This document shows positions 47,601-58,974 of a stretch of 64,000 nt of DNA, one piece after another. The DNA comes from Ulva prolifera (Eukaryota; Chlorophyta; Ulvophyceae; Ulvales; Ulvaceae): assembly GCA_023078555.1 (NCBI GenBank), contig CM041196.1, positions 11,302,985-11,366,984 on the forward strand. The letters run 5' to 3'. Every line of letters begins with the position of its first letter. Within the stretch, counting starts at the first letter, position 1. The notes beneath the pieces were generated by a model. That model saw only the letters and a program-made list of their open reading frames with translations, ran no database searches and was not told where the DNA came from. Position numbers and translations under genes: made by a program.

Positions 47601-49895
47601 TGCAGCGGCGGACGCCGTCGGTGGCGGCGCGCCAGCGCCGCCGCCCCTGCGGCGCAGCTTTAGCGGCCGCAGCAGCGGGCCAGAGCGGGTCGCGAAGGAC
47701 GTGAGCACGCGGGTGGCGGTGCTGCTCGCGGCGCGCAATGACATCGCGCTGCTTCGGCTGTTGCAGGAGCTGGCGCAGCCGTGCTGGGAGCTGCTGCAGC
47801 CCGACGTCGCGCGGGGCCTTCTCAGCACCTTCTGCCGGTGCGCCCCACCTGCCCCGGCTCGTGTCAGCCAGGCGGCCCCCACATCCGCACTGTTCGCAGC
47901 AGTTCTCCGGCGTTCCAGACTGCTGCCCCACGGGCGCTTTGTCCAGCGCCAATGCAGCAGGTGCTACAGGTTGATCTGTACGCGCAGCACCCTGTACTGC
48001 GTGCCGTCCTGGCTCAGAGCATGCACACACATATGCTCACATCGGCAGCTTGCATGAAAGGTTTCCAACCTGTCTGTCCAGCAATCGGCACTAGCAGTAA
48101 CGGCACTCGACTAGGTCATAACGTTTCCCCAGAACTGCATTGTCTCCAGCATTGATGACACGCACGGGGCATTCGCACTATTGTGCTGTGTGTCCACCTC
48201 TCGCAACAGGAACATGGGCAGCCATTTGTCCGGGCGACACAAGCAGCCCAGAGTCAGACAGCGCCCCGGACAGTCATTGTCAGGGCCGCCCCATCACAAA
48301 GCCAGCCTGTGCTGGGGCCTCCGTTTTCGGCTGCGGAAGGTCACCACATGCTGTGCATGCTGTGCTGGCCCTTCACTCGCAGGGCCGTTTTACGGTGTAT
48401 CGGGTAGCTGGGGGTGACCAGGCCGTGGTCCCTTGTGAGCGGTGAGCTGCGAGAATTGCAATGCACAGCGATGGCTGCGTGTCATGGGCACCAGCTGCGG
48501 GCCACCCCGCGGGAATGAGGGTGTGGGGTGCGGTGCGGGTGTGTGCACACGTGAGTGGCAGCCTGGGTGCGGCAGCCTGGGTGTGCGTGTCGGTTGTCTT
48601 GCGTGCGCTGGTTGCAGCTGTGGCGCGGGTGCATTGGAACGGCCTGGTGCTTGTGCTCGTGCGATGCTTGCACCAGGGGCGGGCCACCCGGCGCGGACAT
48701 GCGCCGTATCGTTCCCATGCATGGCCCCTGCGCAGCCGTCACGCCCCTGCCCCATGCTGCTGGCAGTCTGATGTGGCGCACTGTGCTATTCGAGGCGCCG
48801 TATGCTGCGCACGCCATGGCGTGCGCAGCATACGGCGCGGGCACTTTTCAGAATTTTCCGTTTCTTTATTTATGATCCATAACTTGATAATTGACGTCGA
48901 TTGATCAATTGGTGACTGTGCAATGTACGGCGCCTTGTGAAGTTCATGCCGCGGGCATGCATGCAGGTGGGCGGAGCAGGGCAGCAACCTGCTGCGCATG
49001 AAGCCGTGGCTGTACCGCCTCGCCGACGAGGACAACGCGGCCGTGCAGGCCGTGTTTGGGGCCGCCGCGCGGCACCGCGCCGTCGAGGCCGTGCTGTCCG
49101 CGTCTCGCGCGCCCGGCAAGGCCGGCGCCGGCGACTACAGCCTCCTGCACAGCACGCTCTCCGCGGTGTGGGGCGGCCCCGTGAGCGTGGGCCGCGAGTC
49201 GGCAGGCGGAAGCGGTAGCTTCGTGGAGCCGGTGCGCGGCCCTCCCTGCGCTGTGCGCTGTGCGCTGTGTTATACAGACCACGCTGGAGCGGCGGGCGGC
49301 ACCGCAGGCATCGATTGGGGACACCGCACACGCATTGACGCATAACTAGAGCGCTGTTCGCTGTAGACACACCCTTTGCAGCAGCCCCTGCAGATCCTGT
49401 GCGCATGACGCCGTTTGGCGTGTTGGTGTTTTGTTTGCCATGTGCTCTTGGTGGTCATGTGCAGCGTGGAGACGGGGACCGTTTATTGTGCATGAGTTTG
49501 TGGCGTTGAGGAGTCCGTGTGTCAGGCGGGATGCCCGTGCGGCGTGTGTGCTGTGTGCTGCGAGGCGACGCCCTCTCATCGGCATGCCCCAGCGCCACCG
49601 GTAGACACCTGCGAACCCTGAAAATCGCCTGCGCTGTGATGCCGCAGCGACGCTCGGTGCTGTGCGCTTGCAGGTGCCGCCGACGTCCGCCGCAGGCGCC
49701 TCCTCGCACGCGCCCGCCGCAGCCGACGGGTTCCAGGACCTGACGTCACCACTCACCGACGCGACGGACCCCCCGTCTCCCCACAGCGTGCGCGACACGC
49801 TCGCCTCGATCCGCACCATACGCGACTCCCTCGCCTCGAGCCCCTCCGGCTCTGCGCAGGCGCCGCTCGAGGTCCCCGCGCACGCGGCCGGGTGA
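44696..49895 (+). CDS. SPR2-like: TORTIFOLIA1/SPIRAL2-like microtubule-associated HEAT protein
   Basis: Seven exons join with exact phases: 44696-44818, 44926-45104, 45224-45630, 45716-45969, 46225-47837, 48967-49231 and 49674-49895, giving 1020 residues. Plant TOR1/SPR2 proteins bind microtubules, especially minus ends, and steer cortical arrays. Residues 1-321 form HEAT-type repeats with family landmarks: ILRALNKLNDKDTQSTGVAE at the start, RRECLRLLGAL, LASQDWGVRKAAAETLFALN and RHDRVRPVRDAV. A long Ala/Pro/Gly/Ser-rich linker with poly-Ala runs follows. It includes a short coiled coil near 490-530 (SSALETLEHRVASLEARA), as in plant members. The C-terminal domain (about 812-900: VAVLLAARNDIALLRLLQEL, then WAEQGSNLLRMKPWLYRLAD) matches the SPR2 tail. 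Length is close to plant homologues. The ATG follows a stop-rich leader. Confidence 0.9.
48795..48838. repeat. Perfect 44-bp palindrome in an SPR2-like intron
   Basis: GCGCCGTATGCTGCGCACGC plus CA meets its exact reverse complement with no spacer at the central CCATGG. It lies in the intron 47838-48966, about 130 bases before the acceptor. Confidence 0.9.
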
Positions 49896-52463
49896 TTTGT
49901 GCGCGGGGTCTGTGCACCTGCAGCCACAGTAGAATGTCATCCATGCGCGGGACCCGCGGCTAGCGTCTCTGATGGACGGGATATCTGTGGTGTGGAGTGC
50001 ATGTGCAGGAGGGTGTTTTGTCCTGCAGCCGTTCCTGACAATGTGTTGGCGTGGGCAATGGGCTGACATGGCAGTACGGGGGGGCAGTGGACTTCCCTTT
50101 GCTGATTGCGATGCGGCCTATGCGTTGCATGCTGATATGTATGGCTATATACAGAGGGGGTCCCGGGCTCAGCGCTGGCAATGTTGCATGCATGTATGGA
50201 ACAGATGTGTGCACAGCGTCATGGAATTGTCGTCGCCCGGTCAAGCACGCCGAGGGGCTAGGATCCCGGGGAATCGGCGAGATTGGATGGTTTGCTGAAG
50301 TGGGGTTGCGGTGGGGACGTGGTGGACGGGCAGGCTGGATGCATGATTCAGTTGCCTTGGGGCTTCATGCTGCCGATTTCGCATGGCTCTGTGGCGCCAG
50401 GTGCGTGTGCAAGCTGCTGCTTCCGCTTGCCACTGTTTCTTTTCCGAGTAGTAACGCTGGGCATTGTGATTGCTTCACACCGTGCCATGCATGCCTGGGG
50501 TGGTGCCTGCTTGCTTGCTTGCTTTGGGCAGCTTTGGGCAGCCTGTCTGAACATGACCTGGGTTACAGTTGCATGTGGACCCAGAGAGAAGGTGGAATTG
50601 CACGTGTATGTACGAATGCTTGACTACATAGCCATACGTGTAATCCGATGGATTTGAAGGACTTCCGCTGGGCATCTGGTGATAGGCGTTACCTGTTGCC
50701 TCCGTACAGAATGTGCAACTTCCGGTATGGAGTGTATCTCAGATACCGGCAGTAGCTGTCACTGGTAGATCAATCATCAAGGCATACATGCCCACCTGTC
50801 GCGCTAAATGGCTGAAACACCGATTGTTGTATTCATACCATCAAAACTCTGTTGCTTTGGGGGGGATTACCTCCGTCTTGAGTAGGGCTGCTGATTACAT
50901 TCTCCAGATCTCAGATTAACACTGAATTGCAAAATATAATTACACTGTCAATCATCTGAGAACAGAATTATGTAAATTAACATCGTTTACATTGAATTCA
51001 TGAGCTTTTTCGGTGCCAAGTTAACACTAAACTAAGCAGTCAATTATTTCCTGTAACTGCCTTTTAGGCCTGTCAGCTACTCAGCATTCGTGAGTTGAGT
51101 CGACACAGACACTGCCCATTGCGACATACCACACACTGCCTCTGTCAACGTGCCAGTTGGGGTGCTGTGTAGCAAGCTGAGTGCTGCAGCTGTGCTCGCC
51201 AGGAGTGTATCAGGCTGTGTGACAATGGCTGCTGTAGATGCAACACTGTCAGCAGTCTAGCATAAGCTCTAGTGAAGCCTTCTTCACCGCCGGGCACTGC
51301 TCTCGGCAATGACACAGATGCTGGGTACTTTAGAACATGATGGGCACAATGTTGCAGTCCAGTGGTATAGCGGTCATATCACTGGACTGCAACAAAAGCT
51401 GGGGAACCCTCACATATCAATAATGGATCCTGCTTGGAAATTATCCAAGAAAAGGCCCCTTTTTTGGATAATGCCGGCCATGCTAGCATGATAGTAGCTC
51501 CACTGTTAGACTGGGTGCACTACACACTGCATGCTGGCTGCACACAGAGCAAAAACAGAGCTGCACCTAATCATGGTGACAACTGAGCAGTAACGTAAAG
51601 TAAACCAAGTTACACAAACACAGAAAAATACAGTCTGTCAAGCTACATCAGAGTGGACTGCACCAGCGTATGGAAACAAGTCCGGATCCAGCAGCACTGC
51701 ATGCACGCAGCAAGGGCCCGATTGCTACCGAATGGAGTGATACAAAATCATGGCACACATGACTTTGCAACCGCGTCATTGCCAGCCTCACCATCAACAC
51801 GCATGCCATCTGCACTGCATGACCACCTGGCCGGCATGGATGCTGCTGAATTGACACAAACGCACGGCATGTTTGAATAGTTCAGGTTGATGCTTGCATC
51901 CAGTGTCGTACATAGTATGCTCTCCTTGCGGACACTATCCCCAGAACATTCAACATTTATTTGGTCATGGTCCTTCGTTTGCAGGTGGACCACTGCAATT
52001 AACACCTTCGTTGCTCAACTTACTTATGATGTCACTGTAATCAAAAGACAAAACTAATAATAGCCGGCTTTGAGGTAATCACATGTTTTCAAATTATCAC
52101 TTTATTGCAACAGCATAACTCTCTGTAGTCTCTGCTTAATCCGTGCCTAACTGTAATTCAGCAGCCCTAGACTTGAGATCGACGTGAGTCCAGTACTTCA
52201 TGTGTGCCTGCTTTGACATTCTGCAATTGAATCGTCTTGTACGTGTTGCTGGGTGTGCATCGTTGCATGTTTTGTGCCCACTTGTGTTGCTGGAAGACCA
52301 GGTAATTAAACGGCATTTTGTCATATACCTCTTGCTGAGATGATGACTAGGATCAGCTCTGGCACAATTCGAATCCTCGTTAGTTGATGTGTACCTCAAT
52401 TCATAATACGCTGCAGCCAAGCAGTATTGCATACGTCCCCAGGAAAGCAATGTGGCATGTCAC
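49896..52463. other. Gene-poor, partly AT-rich intergenic region
   Basis: No exon is supported. TGCT and TTTGGGCAGC repeats occur at about 50,510-50,540, an AT-rich stretch at 50,900-51,050 and hairpin copy 4 at 51,351. Open frames at 50.0-50.6 kb lack coding composition. Confidence 0.5.
51351..51393. repeat. Hairpin family H, copy 4
   Basis: GTTGCAGTCCAGTGGTAT and ATATCACTGGACTGCAAC are inverted with one mismatch in 18 around AGCGGTC. This is the most compact copy. Confidence 0.8.
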
Positions 52464-52778
52464 CTAATTATGCTCGATCAGACCATTCAATGACATGTAC
52501 ATACCATTGCACAACAAAAACTGCAATCTGCATTCAGTCGCATCATGACCACATCTGAGCTGAGCCTGTTTACTTTGTGCCCATGTCACAGACGACACAT
52601 GGATGGCACACCGCCTACTGCAGAAGTTCATCACCATACACTGCCTACACAGTTCCGCTGCCACAGAGAACCATGGGCATGCGGCACACTGCCGAAAACC
52701 TCTTGTCGAAACGGGAAAATCTAGTGCCATATAAAATACGTCGTACTCAGCGCCAGGAAATGGGCACTGCATGCACAC
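52464..52778 (-). CDS. MYND zinc-finger exon (partial gene)
   Basis: The minus frame contains CAACPWFSVAAELCRQC, then FCSRRC and CGHDATEC. This follows the MYND order C-x2-C, C-x2-C, YCS-x2-C, H-x3-C. MYND fingers mediate protein contacts. The spacing between CSRRC and the last His/Cys is longer than usual, which may mark a small intron or a diverged finger. The part before about 52,700 may be intron, since a TTTTCGGCAG acceptor lies just before the finger. The stop follows GLIEHN. The rest of the gene was not found. Confidence 0.45.
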   Translation of the reverse strand: MCMQCPFPGAEYDVFYMALDFPVSTRGFRQCAACPWFSVAAELCRQCMVMNFCSRRCAIHVSSVTWAQSKQAQLRCGHDATECRLQFLLCNGMYMSLNGLIEHN

Positions 52779-53216
52779 AGTGCTGACGTTCGCACATCGC
52801 GTAGCGCATCTCTAGAAAGTAGCAAACGAGGCTCATCCTACATTGGCCACGTGGCGCGCCCACAGCCACTCTGGCACACCTTCACTCAAATCAGCTTCCT
52901 CATGACTCTCAACTCGTTCAAAACAACCATAAACGGCTACAAACCGGAGGAAATGCCGCGTTCCTCTTGCGGCTGAGGAGCCGGCTGAAGATAACATGCC
53001 GCTTCAACCCACAAAGCAGCTACTCGCAATTGTCACAGCTGGCCGGACAGGGCCCACTACCCCCTGTGCACCCCTAGGCGTGACAGCTGCCAGGCCCACA
53101 ATGCCGCCGTGACGGCCGCGACAGCCGCCACAATGCCGCCGTGACGGCCGCCATCAACGCGTTGCTGGTCACGTCAATCAACCCACGGCGCGCCCTCACA
53201 TCGTGATAACAAACAC
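52779..53216. other. 3' flank of LRR-B with short tandem repeat
   Basis: No gene. CACAATGCCGCCGTGACGGC is repeated at about 53,097 and 53,131. The region likely contains the 3' UTR of LRR-B, which is transcribed leftward. Confidence 0.5.
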
Positions 53217-55607
53217 TCACGTCCGCACACACAGCTGCGGGTTTGCAGACCGCATCGCCGCCATCGCCTGGAACAGGTCGGCGCGGTGGAGCTTGAACAT
53301 CAGGAGCAGGTCCGGGAAGTCGAGGAGGCGCAGCGCGGGCAGCCGCGGCACGGTCGCCGCGAGCGTCCGCACGCCCTCCACCCCGACGGCACACCCCGAG
53401 AGGCCGAGCACGCTCAGCTCGGCTGGGCCGCCGCCGGGCGGGGACTTCGGCATCGAGACGAGCGCGTGCGCGAGCGGTGGGGCAGCGGCGGGATCCGGGT
53501 CGCCGACGAGGACAGCGCACAGCGTGGCCATGCCGTCGGCGCCAAACATGTTGCCGCCGAGCTCGAGGTGCGAGAGGGTGCGGGCGCGGCGCAGCGCGCC
53601 CGCGAGCGCATGCATGCCGGCGTTGCCGATGCAGTTGAACTTGAGGTTGAGGGAGTGGAGGAGCTGCGGGGAGGGGAGGTGGTGGACGAGCGAGCGCACG
53701 CCGTCAGCGGCGATGCGGTTCCACGCAAAGTTGAGCACGCGGAGGCCGCGGATGCCGGAGAGCGCCGGCGCGAGCGCCCGCATGCCCTCCGGCCCCATGC
53801 CCCAGCCGTCGACGTCCAGCTCTTGCAGGAGGGGGAGCTTGGGGAGGCAGTCGGCGAGGGCCGCGGCGGCGGCGGCGCTGCCGCCGCACCGGCACAGCCG
53901 CAGCGTGCGCATGCGGCAGCAGCTGCGGAGCGCGGCGGAGAGGAGGAGCATGCCGGCGTCGGACACCTTGCAGTGGCCGAGGTCGAGGTGGTGGAGCTTG
54001 CGGACCTGGCGGAGGCCAAGGGCGGTGCCCTCCGCGGCGATGTCATCGAGGGGGACGCCGTGGACGGTGAGGCTGCGGAGCTGGGGGGCGGCGGAGAGGA
54101 GGTCGCCGAGGGAGCTGCCGCGGATGACGGAGGAGAGGTGGAGGCTCGTAAGGCTGACGCAGCGGCTGAGGTGGCGGGAGAGCGCGTCGCCGAAGAGCAG
54201 CGCCATGTGCGCGGCGCCGCCGCGCGGCGGCGCGGCCGCGGCCGGCGCCGCCGGCAGCGGCGGCGCCGCCTCCGGCGCCGTCTGCGAGATGCGCAGCTCG
54301 CACAGCGTCGCGGCGTTGCCGAGCGCCGCGGCGAGGCGCTCCGCGAGGGCGGCGCCCTCGGCGGCGGCGCCGCTGCCGGCGCTGCCGCCGGAGCAGCCAC
54401 TGTGCGTGCGGTCGCAGCTGCCGGCGGGGCTCGCGGCCGGGCTGCCGCCGTGCGGCGCCGCGAACAGCTCCCCGAGCGACTCGTCCAGCGTCAGCACGTT
54501 GAGCGCCGGCAGCCGCGCGCAGTCGGCGACGAGCTGCACCGCGAGCCGCGCCGGGAGCCGCATGTGGTGCAGCGCGAGCTCCCGCACGCCGCGCATCTCG
54601 CGCACCGTGCGGCGCAGCCGCGTCAGCGTCACGTCGTCCACTGCGCAGTCCCGCAGCTCGAGCCGCGCGAGCGCCGGCAGCCGCCGCAGCGCGCAGACGA
54701 GGTCCCCGCCCGGTCCCCGCCGCAGCGGCACGTCCTCCAGCGCCAGGCTCGTGAGCTGCTGCGCGTGCGGGAGCATTTCCGCGAGCGCAGAGACGCACAT
54801 GCCCCGGCGCCCGAGCCGCGCCACGCTGAGCGTGTGCAGCGCCGGCAGTGTCGCGACGGCGTAGATCATGCGTTCAAAGAGCGCGTCGGAGATGTGCTCC
54901 GCGCTGTGCGATGCGGCGAGGTGGAGTGTACTGAGGCCCTCGAATCCCGGCAGCACCGCTGTGACGAGGTCGTGCGTGGCCGGGAAGACGAGGAGGTCGA
55001 GCGAGAGGGAGTTGTGCGCGGCGACGGACGGCGCGAGCGCGTGCACGAGGAGCGGCGCCAGTGCGGGCGAGAGCTGCGCGAGCTGGCACGGGAACCAGAG
55101 CGTCGGCGGCCGGCGTGAGGCGTCGTCGGCGAGGCAGCTCGCGGCGTCGGTCGAGTCGTTGGTGGGGGCGGCCGGGGGCTGGTGTAGCGTCGGCACGAGC
55201 GCGGTGCGTATGAGGGTCGTTGCGAGCTCTGGCGAGAGGGAGACCAGGACCTGCAGCAGCCGGGGCCGTCAGGCATGCATGGGTGTCGTGTTCAGAGGTC
55301 GGCCCTCAGGTTCAGGAGCACTGCGCGGGAAGAAATCGGGACATGGGCATGACAAACATGGGCATGACAAACACTGTGTACCCATGTGCTATGAATAGCC
55401 AGCGGAGGAGGCATCACGCCAGAGGCGTACCCGGCTTAGCCAGGAGACGGTGAATCGGCGGGACTTGGTGCTGGGGAGCTGGTCGCATGCATGCCGGCTG
55501 TGCACCAGGGCACGCGGCAGATCCAGGCCGAGCGCGGCGTGGCACGGTCCCCGGAGCGTTGTGCAGATGTCTGAGACTGTGCTGCTGTCGCCGAGGGCAT
55601 CAGCTGC
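53217..55607 (-). CDS. Leucine-rich repeat (RNI-like) protein, LRR-B (5' partial)
   Basis: Two visible exons, 55607-55431 and 55250-53217 (stop), join in phase 0, about 736 residues. The first begins after a GTGTGCAG acceptor with no ATG, so at least one upstream exon is missing. It reads AADALGDSSTVSDICTTLRG then CHAALG and ACD, homologous to the N-terminal exon of LRR-A. The start of the second exon, VLVSLSPELATTLIRTALVP, also matches LRR-A. The rest is a long run of RNI-type leucine-rich repeats (LHHLDLGHCKVSDAGMLLLS, LRVLNFAWNRIAADGVRSLV, LSHLELGGNMFGADGMATL), with Ala/Gly/Pro-rich loops near the middle. It is very GC-rich. LRR-B has no intron at the site where LRR-A carries its CA-tailed insertion. 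Function is unknown beyond protein binding. Confidence 0.82.
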
Positions 55608-55681
55608 CTGCACACGGTCACTTTTTCAAAGGAAAGTTTTTGGACTTTTTCCTCCCGTTTTTGGGGTTTCGAGGGAGGTTG

Positions 55682-55759
55682 TGAAGTACAGTAAATCTGA
55701 ATTTACTGAGCCGTGTCCTGTTGGACAACTCCGTGTTGTTGGGACCACATATGCTGAAG
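55682..55759 (-). mobile_element. R1 SINE-like repeat copy
   Basis: The R1 block spans 55687-55754 and is the most diverged of the four clear copies. TGAAG flanks it at 55682-55686 and 55755-55759. It lies just upstream of the first visible LRR-B exon, probably in an intron. Confidence 0.6.
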
Positions 55760-56604
55760 GGGGAAACCACCTGGAAACCCCCCTCAGACGACCGTACGCA
55801 ACACACTTGGTTCTACTGGCTGTCAGTGAGGTGCAGGGCATGCGGTGGTGGTGGTGCTGTTTTGTTGTGGGGGAGCATTGAATGGACATGCAAGTGGACA
55901 TGCGAGTTGTTTGTGCAGTGCCGCTGAGCAACGCACTACACTGAGAGCATTGCAATGGTCGAGCGCGAGATGCGTTGTCATCTGAACACATCTGAAATGA
56001 ATCTGGGCAACATTGATCCGAGATCTCTGCAGGGAAGGCCAGCAACAGGAACGCTGTACATAATTGATTGCATAATGGCACATGGTGAATGCCATGGAGA
56101 CCATGGCATGCCTCGGCCATGTTGGATTGCATGTCAAGCATCAGAATGCTCTGACCCAGGGTTGGCAAGCACATCAGACATGAGGGATGAACTTGGGACA
56201 AGTTTTTACGTCAGTGCCAGATGCCAGATGCCAGATGCGATGTCATGCTTGCACCTGCTGTGTACACTGTATACACACACATTCATAAATATGTCAGACA
56301 CACATGGGTGTGTGCATACACACATGCATAACCTGGGCTGCCTCCGACTTTATCCTTATAACAAAAACATGATACTGCCGCTAATCTCTCTGTCCTACCA
56401 GCAGTCCTTGTGTTCTGCCATGCAACGTCCTGTGCTGATGTGTGCTGAACAGGAATGTATTGGTTTGTCCTAGCAGCAGTCCTGTGCATCCAGCGGACAC
56501 GCACACCATCAGCAGGGCACTTCACTCTCGTGGTGAACAGGCATCGTCTCTGACACCTGGCGGTACGGCCTGGTGCTGTGCAAGAGACCGCCACCGGTTT
56601 AGGA

Positions 56605-58533
56605 CTAGTGTACGTACTTCATGCGCATGCACGAGGTGCCATCATTTGCGAGATGCGCGGCGATACAGACCCCATAATCAACGGGCTTACATGAAGCATA
56701 TGCTTTGATGGCGCTGTGGGAGTCTGCTGGCACGTCGGAATTCTTGCCGATCACTGGAAAGCGCCCGCACTGCGCAGTGCGGAGGCAGGGGTTCGTGTTC
56801 GACTTGCTACCGGCACGCTCATAGGAGCTGCTACACAGCAGCCCCAAGAATAAAGTCGAGTCATGTGTAGTGGCCACTGTAGGTTTCGCATTCACGCTCG
56901 TCTAATGCAAGGCATGCACATACGAGAGCCCACTGCCACGAAGCTGTCCCTGGTGAGAGGTTCGCTAGACGTCAGAAAACACGAATAGCTCACATAGATC
57001 TCTGGAAGAATTGCATTGTAATGCTTACAGGAGGGCATGTGCGACGGTGAATCTGCGATTTGCAGCGAGGTCAACGCGCCAGCTTATCATAGTCGTGCAT
57101 CGACGTGCGCTGGTTCGACGAGACGGACGCACAAACACGCCCCGCTACTGCTGAATGCATTGCAGCCTGCAGAACAGAAGCGCACCGTCAATGCCTCGAC
57201 TATCTGCGTTGTAGTCATGCTCTGAATCGTTGCGGCAGAGCATCCCACCGCAGCTCTCCAGGCATGGTACATCTGCTGGCTGATGGGCAGCCATACCGAG
57301 TCTCGATGCCCCGAGCTCGCTTGAAATCGCTCAAGGACTTCCTGTCTTCTCTCTGATGCTGGGTCTGATCCGACGTTGCCGCCGTCGACGAACTGAAACG
57401 CTCCCGGGTCGGAAACACGGACTATGCACGAGTCGTTCGCCAATTGTGCATGTGCAGGCGCTAGCAATGACGGCATCTCCCACTAGAACAGCTCAGAACG
57501 AGCCTATACACTTAATTTTCAAGAGCAGGCGAGTCGTTGAAGCGGTCTAAATGTTTGTGAACGCTGCGAAGCAGAACTACCACTGTACACAGGCAGCTCA
57601 GATGTTGTAAAGTGTCGAGAAAAGTTGCCTGATATGACTGGAACAATGACGAGACAAAATATGGATCGCGACCTACTCTGCGGATGTGGATTAATACGAC
57701 TCGGCAGCAGACTGCCCAGCGTGCATGAAAGAACTCGCCACCATCGCGGCGGAATTCTGATGGTGCGAGCAGCCCTCAAACGAGCACCTCACGGTGGCTA
57801 GCAGTGCACCCCGGCACGTTCACAACACCATTCGCGCTTGACTGCCCCTTTGATGTCGTAATTCCTGTGTTGGAGACCACAAAAAACCTGAAAAATGACT
57901 TTGCGCATACCCAAACACCATCAGTGCGCACACACCTGACGGTAGCGTGTTGTATACAGCGGGCCTGGCAAGCGATCGCACGACAACGGCCATGACATGA
58001 ATGTACTACTACTAGACATGCTGTGCCGTGTACATGCATGGGTCGTGCATGCATACGTGCCGAACTTCTGCGTCTGCAGACCATTTTTGCCCTCTGAGTG
58101 TGCTTTATGCATAGCTGCATGCATACGAAAATTCGTCACCACCACGAGTGCGTGATGCAGCTTTGCAAGCATTGCGCCTGGAGCCCTCTGCTTCAGCCAG
58201 CCAGCTAGCCCGCGCAGGTGTGCACGTGTACTTTCGTGTCGTGCATGTTCACGCGCTCCGTATGTCGATCCGTCGAGGGCGCACCGCATCTGCTGAGCTA
58301 GCGCGAGACGCGCTTGTACGGCCTGAAACAAACACAGCTGCCACACGCACGGACAAGATGCTAAGCCTAGCGAATGTAGCTACTAAGCGTGCAAACGTGA
58401 CGTTTCGCAACAAGTCCTGCTGATCACGCGTGACAGTGCTCGTGCACGGGGCGGTCATCCCGTCACAGCGCATCAGCTGCGGGGGCGGATGACGAGGGCG
58501 GCCAAATTCACGCACTGTGAACAACCCCGCCAC
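56605..58533 (-). CDS. Scattered probable exons of a hypothetical minus-strand gene
   Basis: Three minus-strand stretches look coding. One, near 58,320-58,150, follows a TTTGTTTCAG acceptor and reads AVQARLALAQQMRCALDGST. A second, near 57,430-57,195, reads VSDPGAFQFVDGGNVGSDPA, then ERRQEVLERFQA, and ends at a GTGCGC donor. A third, near 56,875-56,605, starts after AACCTACAG, reads ATTHDSTLFLGLLCSSSYER and ends with a stop. They may belong to one gene, but the joins were not proven, and a plus-strand frame at 57,105-57,356 is an alternative for the second. No family is recognised. Confidence 0.3.
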
Positions 58534-58765
58534 GGAGGTGAGATTGTAAACCCGAACCGTGAGGTCGAACTCGCCACCCTGGTGGCCACGTGGCCACGTG
58601 TACAGCGCGCCTTTGCACCCTTGCGCGCCCTGAGACCAGCGGCGCCCGAAACATCAGCCTTATAATTATATCATGTCATATAAAATTGTGAGTCTCGGGT
58701 AGGTATGTATACCGGTGAAAACAGGCTGACACGTTGCACGGCGCGATCGTATACCGTGAGCATAT

Positions 58766-58833
58766 GCACACCGCGCACTGCCAATGCTGGCCGTGGCATA
58801 TGCCACGGCCAGCATTGGCAGTGCGCGGTGTGC
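58766..58833. repeat. Perfect 68-bp palindrome
   Basis: Two 34-base arms meet without a spacer at CAT/ATG between 58799 and 58800. The right arm starts ATGCCACGGCCAGCATTGGC. I found no mismatch. Confidence 0.92.
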
Positions 58834-58912
58834 CTTACGCCACACACTGTCCGTGGAGGCGCCGGAGTGCGCTGGCGTGCGGTGGCGTGCGTGTGCAGTG
58901 CACAATGGTATC

Positions 58913-58974
58913 AGAAGAGTTCACGGATGCAGACAAGCTTGCACTTGTGCTTGTCTGCACCCGTGAACTCTTCT
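58913..58974. repeat. Inverted repeat, 26-bp arms
   Basis: AGAAGAGTTCACGGATGCAG... (58913-58938) is inverted at 58949-58974 with one mismatch, around a 10-base loop. Confidence 0.88.

Noticed and set aside
46270-48030. Minus-strand and alternative-frame ORFs of 100-300 codons across the SPR2-like linker
   Set aside because: They are Arg- or Ala-rich by-products of high GC content. The plus-strand frame joins in phase to conserved exons on both sides.
53286-55118. Plus-strand frames of 550-610 codons opposite LRR-B
   Set aside because: They are shadows of the GC-rich LRR-B exon. The minus strand has true leucine-rich repeats, splice sites and a paralogue.
28249-58533. A 28-base intron near 58,322-58,350 that would join two minus-strand frames in phase
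   Set aside because: It has GT and AG ends and a good acceptor, but it is far shorter than any other intron here (about 85 bases or more), so I do not propose it.
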